Shown here in pieces: positions 45,761 to 55,813 of a DNA stretch of 64,000 bases (the stretch's first letter is position 1; each line of letters begins with the position of its first letter). Position numbers and translations under genes: made by a program. A model generated the notes under the pieces. It had not been told where the DNA came from and searched no databases. It saw only the letters and a program-made list of their open reading frames with translations. Origin of the DNA: Pricia mediterranea (GTDB lineage Bacteria > Bacteroidota > Bacteroidia > Flavobacteriales > Flavobacteriaceae); NCBI RefSeq assembly GCF_032248455.1, contig NZ_JAVTTP010000001.1, positions 434,001 through 498,000 of the forward strand. Reading direction: 5' to 3'.

Positions 45761-45978
45761 GTAATATTGGCGCTAATACTCCGCTAGAACGATCAATCTA
45801 CCGTATCATGCAGGATTTTTTAAGAAGAAACTTTTTTCGATACAGTCAAATATCAACTGTATTGGAATCTTAAGCTTATTTGGAAAAAATTATCTTGCCG
45901 TAAAGTTCAAAAAGGGCGTATACGCAATTGTTCAATCCGGTGTTCGGGAATCCGGGCTGCCGCAAAGATCATTTAACC

Positions 45979-46164
45979 ATGGATAGAAAAGAAGACGATA
46001 AGGATACGGAATTCATCAAGGAAGAACACGACGAGAAGAGAAACTATATATTCCAAAAATCTAGGGTGACCAAAGTGGCGGCAGTCATAGTTATAGTTTT
46101 TTTGATTATAATTATCATTGGCCTAGTGGTATCGGGGACTACCTTTTTTGATTCTTCGGTCTAA
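45979..46164 (+). CDS. small single-pass membrane protein
   Basis: A 61-residue protein from ATG 45979 (upstream in-frame codons from 45928 are dispensable). The first 32 residues are strongly charged (MDRKEDDKDTEFIKEEHDEK), then one long helix AAVIVIVFLIIIIIGLVVSG and a short tail. Predicted N-in, C-out topology by the positive residues (QKSRVTK) before the helix. No family recognised. Small proteins of this build are common stress or envelope partners, but nothing here proves a role. Confidence 0.5.
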   Translation: MDRKEDDKDTEFIKEEHDEKRNYIFQKSRVTKVAAVIVIVFLIIIIIGLVVSGTTFFDSSV

Positions 46165-46249
46165 ATCGTATTATCGTTCTCCCATTTTAATCTGATATCG
46201 CAAAAAAAATTACGACATCCGTTCTTTAGATCACGCTTTACAGCACCCA

Positions 46250-46786
46250 TCACTCCCCATTCGCTTCTTCCTCAGATTCGGCCAAAGGGTGGTCGGTCAT
46301 GCCCAGCCCTACGATTTTAATGATATTGACGATGGTATTGTAGAGCATAAGAACCACGACCACTAGGGCCGCGCTCAAGAGCGAGGTCACACCTAAGGTA
46401 ATATAGTAAAGAACCTTGAACCAGTCTTGAGGGATATTTTCGCTTTCCGTAACCGGAAGGTTGAAAAGTAAAAAGAAGACCAGTGCTACTATGAAGATGA
46501 TCGTGTCGAGCTTGGCCAATTGCATAATATGTTCATAGTGGTCTTTCTTCAAGGTAGAAGAAGTACTAGCACTTACTCCCAATAGGGTGAGCATCAATGC
46601 CAGAATCGTAGCTGAGGCCAATACAATTGTATTACTCAAAGTGTTCAATCCGCCCAGGCTCGATTTGATTAAAACCTTCGCTTCGTAACCACTGAGATGT
46701 CCCATTAAAAACGTACCTAAGGCCACCACGCCCAAGGCGAGACATCCACCTAAAATAGCCCGTTTAGTATATCGTGATAAATTCAT
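46250..46786 (-). CDS. hypothetical four-helix membrane protein
   Basis: A 178-residue protein with four predicted helices: about 12-28 (AILGGCLALGVVALGTFLMG), 52-70 (TIVLASATILALMLTLLGVS), 92-109 (TIIFIVALVFFLLFNL) and 125-150 (YYITLGVTSLLSAALVVVVL). A STLKKDHYEHIMQLAKLD segment sits between helices 2 and 3. The C-terminus is acidic (LAESEEEANGE). I do not recognise the family and no domain is apparent. Start ATG 46786. The neighbours, a small membrane protein and YihY, are also envelope proteins. Confidence 0.62.
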   Translation of the reverse strand: MNLSRYTKRAILGGCLALGVVALGTFLMGHLSGYEAKVLIKSSLGGLNTLSNTIVLASATILALMLTLLGVSASTSSTLKKDHYEHIMQLAKLDTIIFIVALVFFLLFNLPVTESENIPQDWFKVLYYITLGVTSLLSAALVVVVLMLYNTIVNIIKIVGLGMTDHPLAESEEEANGE

Positions 46787-47527
46787 AGTTCTTGTTCTAA
46801 ATTGCAGCTGCGATAAAACTAGGATCTGGAGCCCGCCATCATGCTGAATGTTCTATTCCGCTAAAATAAAACTCTTGCCTCTAAACTTAATCATTGAAAA
46901 AATAGTTTTACGGTTTAGGTGCAACAATTAGCGGAAATGGAACATCAAGAGAAGGGCTAGTAATCGCTTCACTACAATCAATGAATGAAATTTCGATATC
47001 GACTTACCGAACTTATCTCGATATTGTCAACTTTTGGTGGAATTGAGTCCGCCATGCAAAAATTTGTGAGAAATCCATCCAATCTTTCTAAGAACCATTT
47101 TTAATATAAATAACAATTATAGGCATGGATTATTATCGGCAGCCTTATAAAGTTGGAGTCAGTTTTGCCAGTTAACGATATTATCATGGCTCCAAATTTC
47201 TCTATGGCGATTTTTGCACAAGTAGTAATGGCGTTGGCCTTACAGTTTATACTGACCGCTGTTTCCGCTGCTGCTGGGGTTTCGGCAGTAGGCAATTAAA
47301 AGAAGTTACGTTGGCTCACAGGGCGATCGTCACTTGGTGAAGAACGCTCTCTACCGATAAGAGCGGAAACTTCACCAATACCAACTCATTAGGACCAAAG
47401 ATTAACTCATTGCATTATTTCTATACAATTTGCGGTCAAAACTTTTATATTGCTTTCTACATAAAAGGGGTAGTGTACATCATGCCCTTTGTAAATTAAA
47501 TCATATCAACATAAACTGCAATTCGAA
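46787..47527. other. 741-bp region without a confident gene
   Basis: A leftward 64-codon ORF (47295-47101) and a rightward start-less frame over the same bases are both hydrophobic; neither resembles a family and one is probably a mirror artefact of the other. The TGA-N6-TCA palindrome does not occur here. The region may hold decayed DNA. Confidence 0.35.
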
Positions 47528-47668
47528 ATGAAATCAAAACTATTCGGCTTAGCTGCCGCCATCACAAAAAGTCGCAGGATAACCTTGGCCCTTGTGGGTG
47601 CCCAATTTCTTTATTTGGGCTATAAATATCTGAAGGACAAAAAGAAGAAGAAAAAAATTGAGGGATAG
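47528..47668 (+). CDS. 46-aa membrane-associated protein upstream of yihY
   Basis: ATG 47528 to TAG 47666-47668. The sequence has a single hydrophobic stretch (ITLALVGAQFLYLGYKYL) flanked by basic residues and ends in a Lys-rich tail (KDKKKKKKIEG), so it should lie in the inner membrane with the tail in the cytoplasm. Only 7 bp separate it from the YihY gene, suggesting one operon. Short length limits certainty. Not recognised as a family. Confidence 0.5.
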   Translation: MKSKLFGLAAAITKSRRITLALVGAQFLYLGYKYLKDKKKKKKIEG

Positions 47669-47675
47669 TCAAATT

Positions 47676-48593
47676 ATGGGCGACCCCACTGATCAAAACT
47701 TCAAATGGCGGGATGTACCTTCGCTGATGGTCGAGACTTACAGGGAATGGATTGCAGACGAACCGTTTCGGTTGAGTGCCATCGTGGCTTATTACGCCGT
47801 ATTATCATTACCCGCACTATTGGTAATTATCATAAATATCGTGGGAAGTATTTGGGGCACCGAGGTAGTACAGGGCGAGATGAACGAAGAATTCACCGCG
47901 GCCTTGGGAGCGGATACGGCCGAAGCCATCGCCAACATGATTGCGGAAGCCGGCAATGAAAAAAAGAATACCATATCGACCATAATCGGAATCGCAACCC
48001 TGCTCTATGGCGCAACCGGTGTTTTTTATCAATTAAAAATATCGCTGAACCAGATATGGGCAATTAAACCCGATCCGAATGCGGCCGTCAAAAAGATAGT
48101 CATTGACCGGGCCAGAAGCTTTGCCTTTATCTTGGTTATCGGTTTTCTATTGCTTATTAGTTTTGTAATGACTACCGCGGTTTCCGCACTAAGCAGTTTT
48201 ATCACCTCGAACTTTCCGGATTTTTTGGTCTATTTGGCCTATGCTATCGATACCATCGTCTCGATAGGGATTATAACCTTGCTGTTCGCACTCATGTTCA
48301 AGTACTTGCCCGATGTCAAGATCAAGTGGGAAATTCTATGGAAAGGCGCATTCTTGACCGCATTGCTTTTTATCATCGGTAAATCGCTATTAAGTCTTTA
48401 TTTTTCCCAAATGGAGCCCGGATCGACCTATGGGGCCGCAGGATCTATAGTACTCATTCTACTATGGGCCTCTTACTCCTGTTTGATCCTTTTTTTCGGC
48501 GCGGAGTTCACCTACGTTTACGCAAAGAGATACAGCAATGGCATAAAGCCTAGCAGTATTGGGACTAAGGATAATGAAAATAAGGGGGATTGA
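47676..48593 (+). CDS. YihY/virulence factor BrkB-family membrane protein
   Basis: A 305-residue protein from ATG 47676 (MGDPTDQNFKWRDV). The family body is clear: FRLSAIVAYYAVLSLPALLVII, the ATLLYGATGVFYQLKISLNQIWA segment, VIGFLLLISFVMTTAVSALSSFI, IGIITLLFALMFKYLPDVKI and YGAAGSIVLILLWASYSCLILFFGAEFT (the YihY C-terminal box), six helices. Family members were once called ribonuclease BN; the actual activity remains unsettled. Terminator hairpin follows before the convergent araC-type gene. Confidence 0.92.
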   Translation: MGDPTDQNFKWRDVPSLMVETYREWIADEPFRLSAIVAYYAVLSLPALLVIIINIVGSIWGTEVVQGEMNEEFTAALGADTAEAIANMIAEAGNEKKNTISTIIGIATLLYGATGVFYQLKISLNQIWAIKPDPNAAVKKIVIDRARSFAFILVIGFLLLISFVMTTAVSALSSFITSNFPDFLVYLAYAIDTIVSIGIITLLFALMFKYLPDVKIKWEILWKGAFLTALLFIIGKSLLSLYFSQMEPGSTYGAAGSIVLILLWASYSCLILFFGAEFTYVYAKRYSNGIKPSSIGTKDNENKGD

Positions 48594-48636
48594 CTCGTAA
48601 GCGCGATTAAACCACAACATGCGGCAGTTGAAAGGT

Positions 48637-48658
48637 TCTCCGTAGGGAGAGATTTTTT
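48637..48658 (+). terminator. terminator after yihY-like gene
   Basis: TCTCC 48637-48641, 4-nt loop, GGAGA 48646-48650, then GATTTTTT. A short stem, but with a T6 run. Confidence 0.5.
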
Positions 48659-48659
48659 A

Positions 48660-49727
48660 CTAGGTGTTGTACGGCTCCTTCAAATTTAGTCCCTCATCCG
48701 GACGAAATTTTCTCTGCTCTTTATCGCGACGAAATTCCGAGGGAAGCAAACCGTAATTTTCCCGGAACATTTTGGATAAGTAACTTTGGCTTTTATAGCC
48801 CACCCTTGCCGCAATTGCGCTAAGGGTATCATCGGTATTGAGCAGCAAGGTTCTGGCCGTTTCCAATCGTTTCTCGCGAATGTATTTGTTTACGGTCTTA
48901 TCATACATCTCTCTAAAACCCTGTTGCAGCTTATTGGCATTAAGGCCGACTTCGGAAGCGAGGTCATTGATAGTCGGCAAATCTTCCAAGCTATCCTCTA
49001 TAATTTCCACCGCCTTCATCAGTTGTTTCAGCTCGGATTTCCGGAGCAAGGTCTTTTTGCCCTCCGACTTGATATCGTCTTGAAATTGGGTTATTTGCAG
49101 GGTTAGAATCTTATAGGCCAAACCCTCTAGGTACAGCTTCATTAGAAAATCGGTACGATCGTACAAATTCCATTCCTCGAACAGTCCCGATAGTTTCAAA
49201 CTGTAAAATCCGTCGTGGTAGAATGTTTTTTTGGCGGTGACGTCATTGAGCATGTCCCGCCATGATTTGGCGATGGCATGGGGCTCGCAACTGATCTTGC
49301 CTTGAAATTTTCTGCGCTCCAGCTCCAAGCTGTTGTACAGGGTACGCTGCCCGGCCCGGAACCGCACAGAATGACCGTGGTAGGCCGAACTGGCCACAAT
49401 GGCATTCTTGTACTTCGGGATTTCATGCCAGTCCGACTCGTTCATAAATTTATGGCTAATATCACCCTCCAAACAGAAAAGGAACTTCACCGGATGGACC
49501 TTGTCCAGGGAGTATTCAAAAATGACATCTTCTTTGAAGGTGCAGTCGTATCTGATGAGTCCGAGCCCATCGTCGAAATCAGTACCGGTTATAGTTCCAC
49601 ACCCGAACAACTCGGGAATTTTCACCTCAAAGATTCCACAACTTTCGGTAACATCCGTGCCAAATTCCCTGGCAACATCCGATATCACGTCCCGCAATGG
49701 TAACGAACTCACATAGAATGTTTTCAT
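48660..49727 (-). CDS. AraC-family transcriptional regulator
   Basis: A 355-residue regulator. The C-terminal 100 residues carry the two-helix-turn-helix AraC domain: PTINDLASEVGLNANKLQQG (first HTH), FREMYDKTVNKYIREKRLET, then LSAIAARVGYKSQSYLSKMF and FRENYGLLPSEFRR (second HTH and the P-S-E-F-R signature). The N-terminal about 230 residues are a ligand or effector part without recognisable domain. Start taken at MKTFYVSSLP (49727); the ORF extends to 49826. Its target is unknown. It converges with the YihY gene. Confidence 0.88.
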   Translation of the reverse strand: MKTFYVSSLPLRDVISDVAREFGTDVTESCGIFEVKIPELFGCGTITGTDFDDGLGLIRYDCTFKEDVIFEYSLDKVHPVKFLFCLEGDISHKFMNESDWHEIPKYKNAIVASSAYHGHSVRFRAGQRTLYNSLELERRKFQGKISCEPHAIAKSWRDMLNDVTAKKTFYHDGFYSLKLSGLFEEWNLYDRTDFLMKLYLEGLAYKILTLQITQFQDDIKSEGKKTLLRKSELKQLMKAVEIIEDSLEDLPTINDLASEVGLNANKLQQGFREMYDKTVNKYIREKRLETARTLLLNTDDTLSAIAARVGYKSQSYLSKMFRENYGLLPSEFRRDKEQRKFRPDEGLNLKEPYNT

Positions 49728-49984
49728 TTTGTACCTCTTTCCGTTAATTCCCTTTTTCCATGATTGTGTCCGACTTCGGAGAGATGTTTCAAGGCAATCG
49801 CGCTTCTTTACCAGGGAGGGAATCAAGTAACGCAGCTTTCTTCAGAATTCAAAAAACCTAGAGAACGCAGAAGCCTACAGGTTCACTGATCGTAAAGCGC
49901 CAAATATATCCCCATCCTAAACAGGAATATAACAGTTTTGCTTAAATAATAAGCATTTTACGCATTTTATGGCGAATGAAAACC

Positions 49985-51043
49985 TCATTCTGCGTCTTCA
50001 ATTTTTTCGTCGGCCCATCGCTTTTCCTCGTCATCGGCCTCAGGAGCATCCTGCTTCCATTGCGCCTCAGGCGTGTAATTCAGTTTGATATACATAGGAA
50101 AGTGGTCGGAACCGATATTTCTGGCCCGACGGAGATCCACGAGGGAAAAGTCGTCCGTATGAAAAACATGGTCCAAAGGCCATCGCAGCAACCGATAATC
50201 CGCATGGTAGGTATTGTAGAAACCCCTCCCCTGCCGCGGGTCGAGCAGTCCGCTTATTTTTTGGAACAGCCGGGTCGTTCTGGACCAGGCGACATCGTTA
50301 AAGTCTCCGAACACCAGTCTAGGTCCCGCCTCCGGATCGATTTCACGGGCGACCAACAATAGTTCCGCATCGCGATTTGTCGAGGTATCGCTTTCGGTGG
50401 GACTAGGAGGTCTAGGATGCAGGCAATGAATGGCGACCTTCTTACCACCGTGAAGTTCCAACGTACCATGGATGGAGGGAATATCATCCTTGACCAGATA
50501 TTTGACCTCCATATTCTTCAAGGGAAGTTTTGAATACAGGTGCATCCCGTACAGGTTATCCAACGGAACCTTTACGTTATGGATGTATGTATCTTCCAAG
50601 GGTTCCAAAGCCTTCTCCCATTCACTATCCGTCTCTAAGGTGAGAAATAGGTCAGGATCTTCATCCTTGACAAGTTCTTTCAGTGCTTTATAGCCCCGGT
50701 TCGGGGTCAGCACGTTGCACACTAAAATGGAAATATTTTGGTCATTTTCCGGTCCGTCATACTCTATCACCTGTTTATTGGCCAGAACGGTATAGGGAAA
50801 AATTAGCCTGAACTGATACATCAAGCTAAAGATTAGAGCTCCAATTACGATAAAATGCCAGGTCTCGGTGAAATCATAGACAAATAGGGCAAGGATAATA
50901 TTCAATAAGATCAAGACGGATATTTGAACCCTTGGAAAGTCGAACCCCCTGACCCACCACATATCTAAGGTGGTCATCGAAGCCAGCGTAGGAACACAGA
51001 ACAACAAATTGAGAATCAACGTTGTTATTTCAAGCCAGCTCAT
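49985..51043 (-). CDS. membrane-anchored endonuclease/exonuclease/phosphatase-family protein
   Basis: A 352-residue protein. Three N-terminal helices (about 3-22, 38-56 and 62-80: LEITTLILNLLFCVPTLASM, VQISVLILLNIILALFVYDF, HFIVIGALIFSLMYQFRL) tether an EEP domain with the ISILVCNVLTPNRG start, DLFLTLETDSEW, IHCLHPRPP, VFGDFNDVAWS (D-x-N) and GSDHFPMYIKL (the SDH-x-P active site). Such proteins cleave phosphodiesters; membrane forms often act on lipids, DNA or RNA outside the membrane. It ends in an acidic tail. Confidence 0.87.
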   Translation of the reverse strand: MSWLEITTLILNLLFCVPTLASMTTLDMWWVRGFDFPRVQISVLILLNIILALFVYDFTETWHFIVIGALIFSLMYQFRLIFPYTVLANKQVIEYDGPENDQNISILVCNVLTPNRGYKALKELVKDEDPDLFLTLETDSEWEKALEPLEDTYIHNVKVPLDNLYGMHLYSKLPLKNMEVKYLVKDDIPSIHGTLELHGGKKVAIHCLHPRPPSPTESDTSTNRDAELLLVAREIDPEAGPRLVFGDFNDVAWSRTTRLFQKISGLLDPRQGRGFYNTYHADYRLLRWPLDHVFHTDDFSLVDLRRARNIGSDHFPMYIKLNYTPEAQWKQDAPEADDEEKRWADEKIEDAE

Positions 51044-51167
51044 TATTGGGGACGTTGTTTAGGATGCCCCAAGATATACAAAATTTTAAAAACACCTGCA
51101 ATCCCATCTATCTATACCGAATCACCAAAGTTCGCGTTATCATTGAAGCTAGTAATAAAAGAACTGT

Positions 51168-51269
51168 ATGAAATCTCCCAAAACAAGACGCAAACGCCGA
51201 CATTACAATTTGTTTATCATCTTTATGCTACTTCTTACCTTAGTTTTTGCCATCATGTCAAATGGATAA
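51168..51269 (+). CDS. 33-aa basic single-helix membrane protein
   Basis: MKSPKTRRKRRHYN at the start followed by one hydrophobic helix (LFIIFMLLLTLVFAIM) and SNG. The very basic head orients it N-in. Codons 51168-51269, TAA end. Found in the 420-bp gap before katE. No known family; the neat positive-inside helix is the only reason to propose it. Confidence 0.4.
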   Translation: MKSPKTRRKRRHYNLFIIFMLLLTLVFAIMSNG

Positions 51270-51465
51270 GGTTGCAGGCAAATCGAACTACCTCGGTTTA
51301 GGTATCCAAGGCTACCCACAAATTTCAGGATGCCGATTATAATCGGGTCAATAAAACTTCGGATTGGGTTACACCGATTCTGCACCCTTACCTACTTTCA
51401 AGGTCTATTACTTAAACCCAGTAATGGGAGCTACAATCGTATAGTCAAACCTAAAGACAGGAAAA

Positions 51466-53607
51466 ATGGCCAAGGACAAATCCCAATCGAACCAAGACAA
51501 TGCAAAAAAAGAGCAACTGGACAAGTTTACCGTTGACGGTAAGGACAAGCCTTTGACCACGAGACAGGGACTCAAGGTAACCGACACCAACAATTCGCTA
51601 AAAGCAGGTGCTAGGGGCGCTACGTTATTGGAGGATTTTTTGTTGCGGGAAAAAATCCACAGTTTCGACCATGAACGTATCCCCGAACGAATCGTACATG
51701 CCCGCGGAAGTGGTGCCCACGGGTATTTCGAGCTCTACGAAAGCATTGAAAAGTATTCGAAGGCCGGTATTTTCACCGATACCTCGAGAAAAACACCGGT
51801 ATTCGTTCGCTTCTCCACCGTGGCCGGATTTAAAGGCTCCACCGATTTGGCCCGCGACGTACGCGGGTTTGCGGTCAAATTCTATACCGAGGAAGGCACG
51901 TGGGACCTGGTCGGAAACAACATGCCTATTTTCTTTATTCAGGATGCCATGAAATTTCCCGATTTGGTCCATGCGGTCAAGCCCGAACCCAATAACGAAA
52001 TACCCCAGGCGGCATCGGCCCATGACACCTTTTATGACTTTGTATCGCTGACCCCGGAAACCTTGCACAACCAGATATGGCTGATGAGCGATCGGGCCAT
52101 TCCCCGCAGTTTTCGGATGATGGAAGGTTTTGGTATCCACACGTTCCGTTTGATCAACGAAGAGGGAAAGGCCCATTTTGTTAAATTTCATTGGAAGCCA
52201 AAGTTAGGGGTACATTCCGTAACTTGGGACGAGGCCGTAAAAATTAGCGGCGCGGATTCCGACTTTCACCGTCGGGACCTTTGGGATGCCATAGAGGCAG
52301 GTCAGTTTCCGGAGTGGGAACTCGGCATACAGGTCGTTCCCGAAGCCGATGAGCACAAATTTGAATTCGATCTCTTAGATCCTACCAAACTGATTCCCGA
52401 AGAAATGGTGCCCGTTCAGCGTATAGGAAGGATGGTACTCGACCGGAATCCGGAAAATTTCTTTGCCGAAACGGAGCAAGTAGCATTTCTTCCCGGAAGC
52501 ATCGTCCCGGGAATCGATTTCACCAACGATCCCTTGCTACAGGGGCGCTTGTTTTCGTATAGGGATACCCAACTTTCGAGATTGGGCTCTCCCAATTTCC
52601 ATCAAATTCCCATCAATAGGCCGGTGGCACCCGTTCACAATAACCAAAGGGACGGTCATATGCAGATGGATGTTCCGAAAGGCCAAACGGCTTACTTCCC
52701 CAATACGCTGGGCGGCGGTTGCCCCCATCTTTCTTCGGTTGACAAAGGGGGCTTTGAAAGCTATCAAGAGCGGATCGATGCCAAAAAAATCCGAACCCGC
52801 AGCGAAAGCTTCAGCGACCACTTCTCCCAGCCGGCACTTTTCTACAGAAGTTTGGCCGATTGGGAAAAGAAACACGTTGTCGAAGCCTATTCCTTCGAAC
52901 TCGGTAAGTGCACCCATAAACATATCCAACAACGGATGCTGTGGCTTGTGGCACAAATAGACGAGGATTTGGCGGAAGAGGTGGCGGCGAATTTGGGACT
53001 GGATATTCCCGAGGATATCGAACGCCCCATCAATCAGGCCATAGGGGCCGATGCCAAGGTGGAAGACCATCAACCGGGGAAGAAAAAGAATTATCTGGAC
53101 AAGGCTCCCGCCCTGAGCCAGGCGAACAACGAATTCGATACGATCGCCACGCGGCAGATCGCCTGTTTGGTGGGCGACGGATTCTCCATGGAGGACTTTG
53201 ACACGATGAAATCCGCTTTGGAAAAAGAAAATGCCATGGTCAAGATTATCGCTCCCCACGGTGGTACGGTGACTTGTGATACCGACATGGAACATGAGGT
53301 AGATGCCTCCATCATGACCACGGAAAGTGTGCTATACGATGCCGTGTATGTTCCCGGGGGACAAAAATCCGTCGATGCCCTGCTCAAGAAATCCAAATTC
53401 GTCAAGTTTGTCAACGAAACCTTTAAACATTGTAAGGCGATAGCGGTGGATAACGAAGGGGAGCAAGTTCTGGAGAAATGTGCCTTCGCGGATAACAAGG
53501 AGGATAAAGCCATTCTCATCAACGGCAGTGTTGACGATTTCATCAACGCCATAGCCCAGCATCGCAATTGGGAAAGGATGGACAAGACCGACAATATTGC
53601 GGTATAA
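51466..53607 (+). CDS. katE: clade 2 catalase (HPII type) with C-terminal GATase1-like domain
   Basis: A 713-residue large-subunit catalase. The catalytic His is H78 ([14 protein letters not shown]), the Asn lies in [10 protein letters not shown] and the proximal haem Tyr in [15 protein letters not shown]. The last about 150 residues ([45 protein letters not shown]) form the DJ-1/PfpI-like domain that sets clade 2 apart. It breaks down hydrogen peroxide in the cytoplasm. A -7-like TACTTTCA lies at 51393-51400; no FNR-type palindrome fits it. Long antisense ORFs within the gene are codon-bias shadows. Confidence 0.97.
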   Translation: MAKDKSQSNQDNAKKEQLDKFTVDGKDKPLTTRQGLKVTDTNNSLKAGARGATLLEDFLLREKIHSFDHERIPERIVHARGSGAHGYFELYESIEKYSKAGIFTDTSRKTPVFVRFSTVAGFKGSTDLARDVRGFAVKFYTEEGTWDLVGNNMPIFFIQDAMKFPDLVHAVKPEPNNEIPQAASAHDTFYDFVSLTPETLHNQIWLMSDRAIPRSFRMMEGFGIHTFRLINEEGKAHFVKFHWKPKLGVHSVTWDEAVKISGADSDFHRRDLWDAIEAGQFPEWELGIQVVPEADEHKFEFDLLDPTKLIPEEMVPVQRIGRMVLDRNPENFFAETEQVAFLPGSIVPGIDFTNDPLLQGRLFSYRDTQLSRLGSPNFHQIPINRPVAPVHNNQRDGHMQMDVPKGQTAYFPNTLGGGCPHLSSVDKGGFESYQERIDAKKIRTRSESFSDHFSQPALFYRSLADWEKKHVVEAYSFELGKCTHKHIQQRMLWLVAQIDEDLAEEVAANLGLDIPEDIERPINQAIGADAKVEDHQPGKKKNYLDKAPALSQANNEFDTIATRQIACLVGDGFSMEDFDTMKSALEKENAMVKIIAPHGGTVTCDTDMEHEVDASIMTTESVLYDAVYVPGGQKSVDALLKKSKFVKFVNETFKHCKAIAVDNEGEQVLEKCAFADNKEDKAILINGSVDDFINAIAQHRNWERMDKTDNIAV

Positions 53608-53692
53608 GGTCTTGCCCGTAGGCCATGATAGGTTGACCTAGCACTAGAATATATTTTATCCGAAATCCCATTCGAATAAAAGGCCATACCGC

Positions 53693-53700
53693 TATCTTTG
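53693..53700 (+). promoter_or_regulatory. -7 box of pta
   Basis: TATCTTTG, perfect TAnnTTTG, 20 nt before the pta ATG. The bases 23 nt upstream are not a TGA-N6-TCA palindrome. Confidence 0.55.
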
Positions 53701-53719
53701 CCATCGAAAAATTCTCTTC

Positions 53720-55813
53720 ATGAGCAAAGCAGTGTATATTGCCACTACCGAACCCGATAGCGGTAAATCCATCATCTCATTGGGGCTGATGCAATTGTTG
53801 TTGGGCAAAGCCGCCAAAGTAGGTTATTTTAGGCCGATTATCGATGATTTCGAGCCTGGCGGCATCGATAACCATATCAATACCGTCTCCACCTATTTTA
53901 ATCTCGACATTCCCTTCTCCGATGCATATGCCTTTACCCGCAGCGAAGTCATACAAAGAAAGAACGAGGACCGGGATGACGAAATCATCGGCAAGATTAT
54001 CGAGAAGTATAAAGCGGTCGAGGAGCGTTGCGATTTTGTGCTGGTGGAAGGCACCAGTTTTTCTGGGGAAGGCACCATCATCGAGTTCGACATCAACGTA
54101 GTCATCGCGAAAAACCTGGGCATTCCCGCCATCCTCTTGGCCAGCGGGGTGGGAAAAACCTTGGAAGGGCTGGTCGGCAATCTTCAAATCGCCTACGATA
54201 CCTTTAAGGATAAGGGCGTAAAGGTGTTAGCGGTTATCGGGAACAAAGTACTTCCGGAAAATGTTGACCTTGTGGTTACCGGACTGCGAAACCAACTTCC
54301 TAGCTCGGTTTTGGTCAATGCCATCCCCTTGAATCCCTTATTGGCGAACCCTTCGGTCAAGGAAATCTGCGACAGCCTGAACGGAAAGATCCTTTTTGGG
54401 GAAAACTACGTCAACAACCAGGTCAACGGATTCAGCGTCGGGGCCATGCAGTTGCGCAACTACCTCAAACACCTCAATGAAAACGGGCTTGTAATCACTC
54501 CGGGCGATAGGGCCGATATTATTCTAGGGGCTTTACAGGCGAACCTTTCGGCCAATTACCCTGCCATCTCCGGCATCGTGCTAACGGGGGGCATTGTTCC
54601 CGAGGAACCCATACAAAAATTGATCGAGGGCCTTTCCGAAGTGGTCCCGATCATCTCGGTCAAGGGCGGCACCTTTGCGATGGCAAACCGCATCGGTGCC
54701 ATCAAATCACAGATGTACGCCGAGAATACCGATAAAATCAGGACATCCATTAGCGATTTCGATAAATATATCTCCACCGATGCCTTGGCAGAGAGCCTGG
54801 TCACCTTTCAGGCAGATGGCATTACCCCGAGAATGTTTCAGTACAATCTGCTGAAGCGCGCGAAGACCCATAAAAAACATATTGTACTGCCCGAGGCTAC
54901 GGACCCGAGAATCTTGACCGCCGCCAAGTTGCTGACGGATATCGATGCCGTAAAGATCACATTGTTGGGAAATCGCGAACTGATTGTGGACAAGATGGGG
55001 AAACTGGAGCTGGTCTTGGACTTGGAAAAAGTCGATATTGTTGATCCCGTTGCCTCCCCCAATTTTGAGGATTACGCTAGAACCCTCTACGAGCTGCGGA
55101 AACACAAGAACGTGGATTTGACCATGGCCCGCGACCTGATGGAAGATGTCTCCTATTTCAGCACCATGATGGTCTATCAGGGCCATGCCGATGGGATGGT
55201 CTCAGGAGCTATACACACCACCCAGCACACGATTCTGCCCGCCTTACAGTTCGTAAAGACCAAACCGGAGGTCTCGTTGGTATCGTCCGTGTTTTTTATG
55301 TGCCTACCCGATCGGGTCGTCGTTTTCGGTGACTGCGCCATCAACCCCAACCCGAATGCGGAACAGCTGGCGGAAATTGCGATAAGCTCGGCGGACACCA
55401 GCACCGCCTTCGGTATCGAACCTCGGATTGCCATGCTCTCCTATTCGTCCGGGGCATCGGGCAGTGGCGAAGATGTCGACCGAGTGCGGCAGGCGACCGA
55501 GATCGTCAAAAGAAAACGCCCCGACCTAAAGGTCGAGGGACCGATACAGTACGACGCCGCCGTAGATCTTAAAGTGGGACAGAGCAAGTTGCCGAATTCA
55601 CAAGTAGCGGGTAAGGCCACCGTGTTTATTTTTCCCGACCTTAATACCGGCAATAACACTTATAAAGCGGTACAGCGTGAAACCGGGGCCCTGGCCATTG
55701 GCCCTATGCTTCAGGGCCTGAACAAGCCGGTGAACGATCTCAGCCGAGGCTGTACCGTAGATGACATTTTCAATACAGTGGTGATTACGGCAATACAGGC
55801 GCAGGGGATTTGA
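53720..55813 (+). CDS. pta: phosphate acetyltransferase
   Basis: A 697-residue Pta of the long form. N-terminal part is a BioD/CobQ-like P-loop domain (YIATTEPDSGKSIISLGLMQ), followed by a DRTGG-type domain (about 210-330) and the C-terminal PTA domain from KHIVLPEATDPRILTAAKLL, with DGMVSGAIHTTQHTILPALQ and FGDCAINPNPNAEQLAEIAI. It converts acetyl-CoA and phosphate to acetyl phosphate plus CoA. ackA follows, 400 bp downstream, giving the acetate-forming ATP pathway. Start ATG 53720. Confidence 0.96.
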   Translation: MSKAVYIATTEPDSGKSIISLGLMQLLLGKAAKVGYFRPIIDDFEPGGIDNHINTVSTYFNLDIPFSDAYAFTRSEVIQRKNEDRDDEIIGKIIEKYKAVEERCDFVLVEGTSFSGEGTIIEFDINVVIAKNLGIPAILLASGVGKTLEGLVGNLQIAYDTFKDKGVKVLAVIGNKVLPENVDLVVTGLRNQLPSSVLVNAIPLNPLLANPSVKEICDSLNGKILFGENYVNNQVNGFSVGAMQLRNYLKHLNENGLVITPGDRADIILGALQANLSANYPAISGIVLTGGIVPEEPIQKLIEGLSEVVPIISVKGGTFAMANRIGAIKSQMYAENTDKIRTSISDFDKYISTDALAESLVTFQADGITPRMFQYNLLKRAKTHKKHIVLPEATDPRILTAAKLLTDIDAVKITLLGNRELIVDKMGKLELVLDLEKVDIVDPVASPNFEDYARTLYELRKHKNVDLTMARDLMEDVSYFSTMMVYQGHADGMVSGAIHTTQHTILPALQFVKTKPEVSLVSSVFFMCLPDRVVVFGDCAINPNPNAEQLAEIAISSADTSTAFGIEPRIAMLSYSSGASGSGEDVDRVRQATEIVKRKRPDLKVEGPIQYDAAVDLKVGQSKLPNSQVAGKATVFIFPDLNTGNNTYKAVQRETGALAIGPMLQGLNKPVNDLSRGCTVDDIFNTVVITAIQAQGI

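Noticed and set aside
47101-47295. 64-codon leftward ORF in the 46.8-47.5 kb gap
   Set aside because: No start or RBS context, no family and a similar open frame exists on the opposite strand; kept only as part of the gap description.
52537-53295. 252-codon antisense ORF inside katE
   Set aside because: It lies wholly within a confident gene, has no family features and is a product of the codon bias of the sense frame.
53658-53700. Possible FNR-like site at the pta promoter
   Set aside because: The -7 box is good, but the 12 bases at the regulon distance are not a TGA-N6-TCA palindrome; the same is true for ackA at 55925-55936, for arsR at 40626-40637 and for katE.
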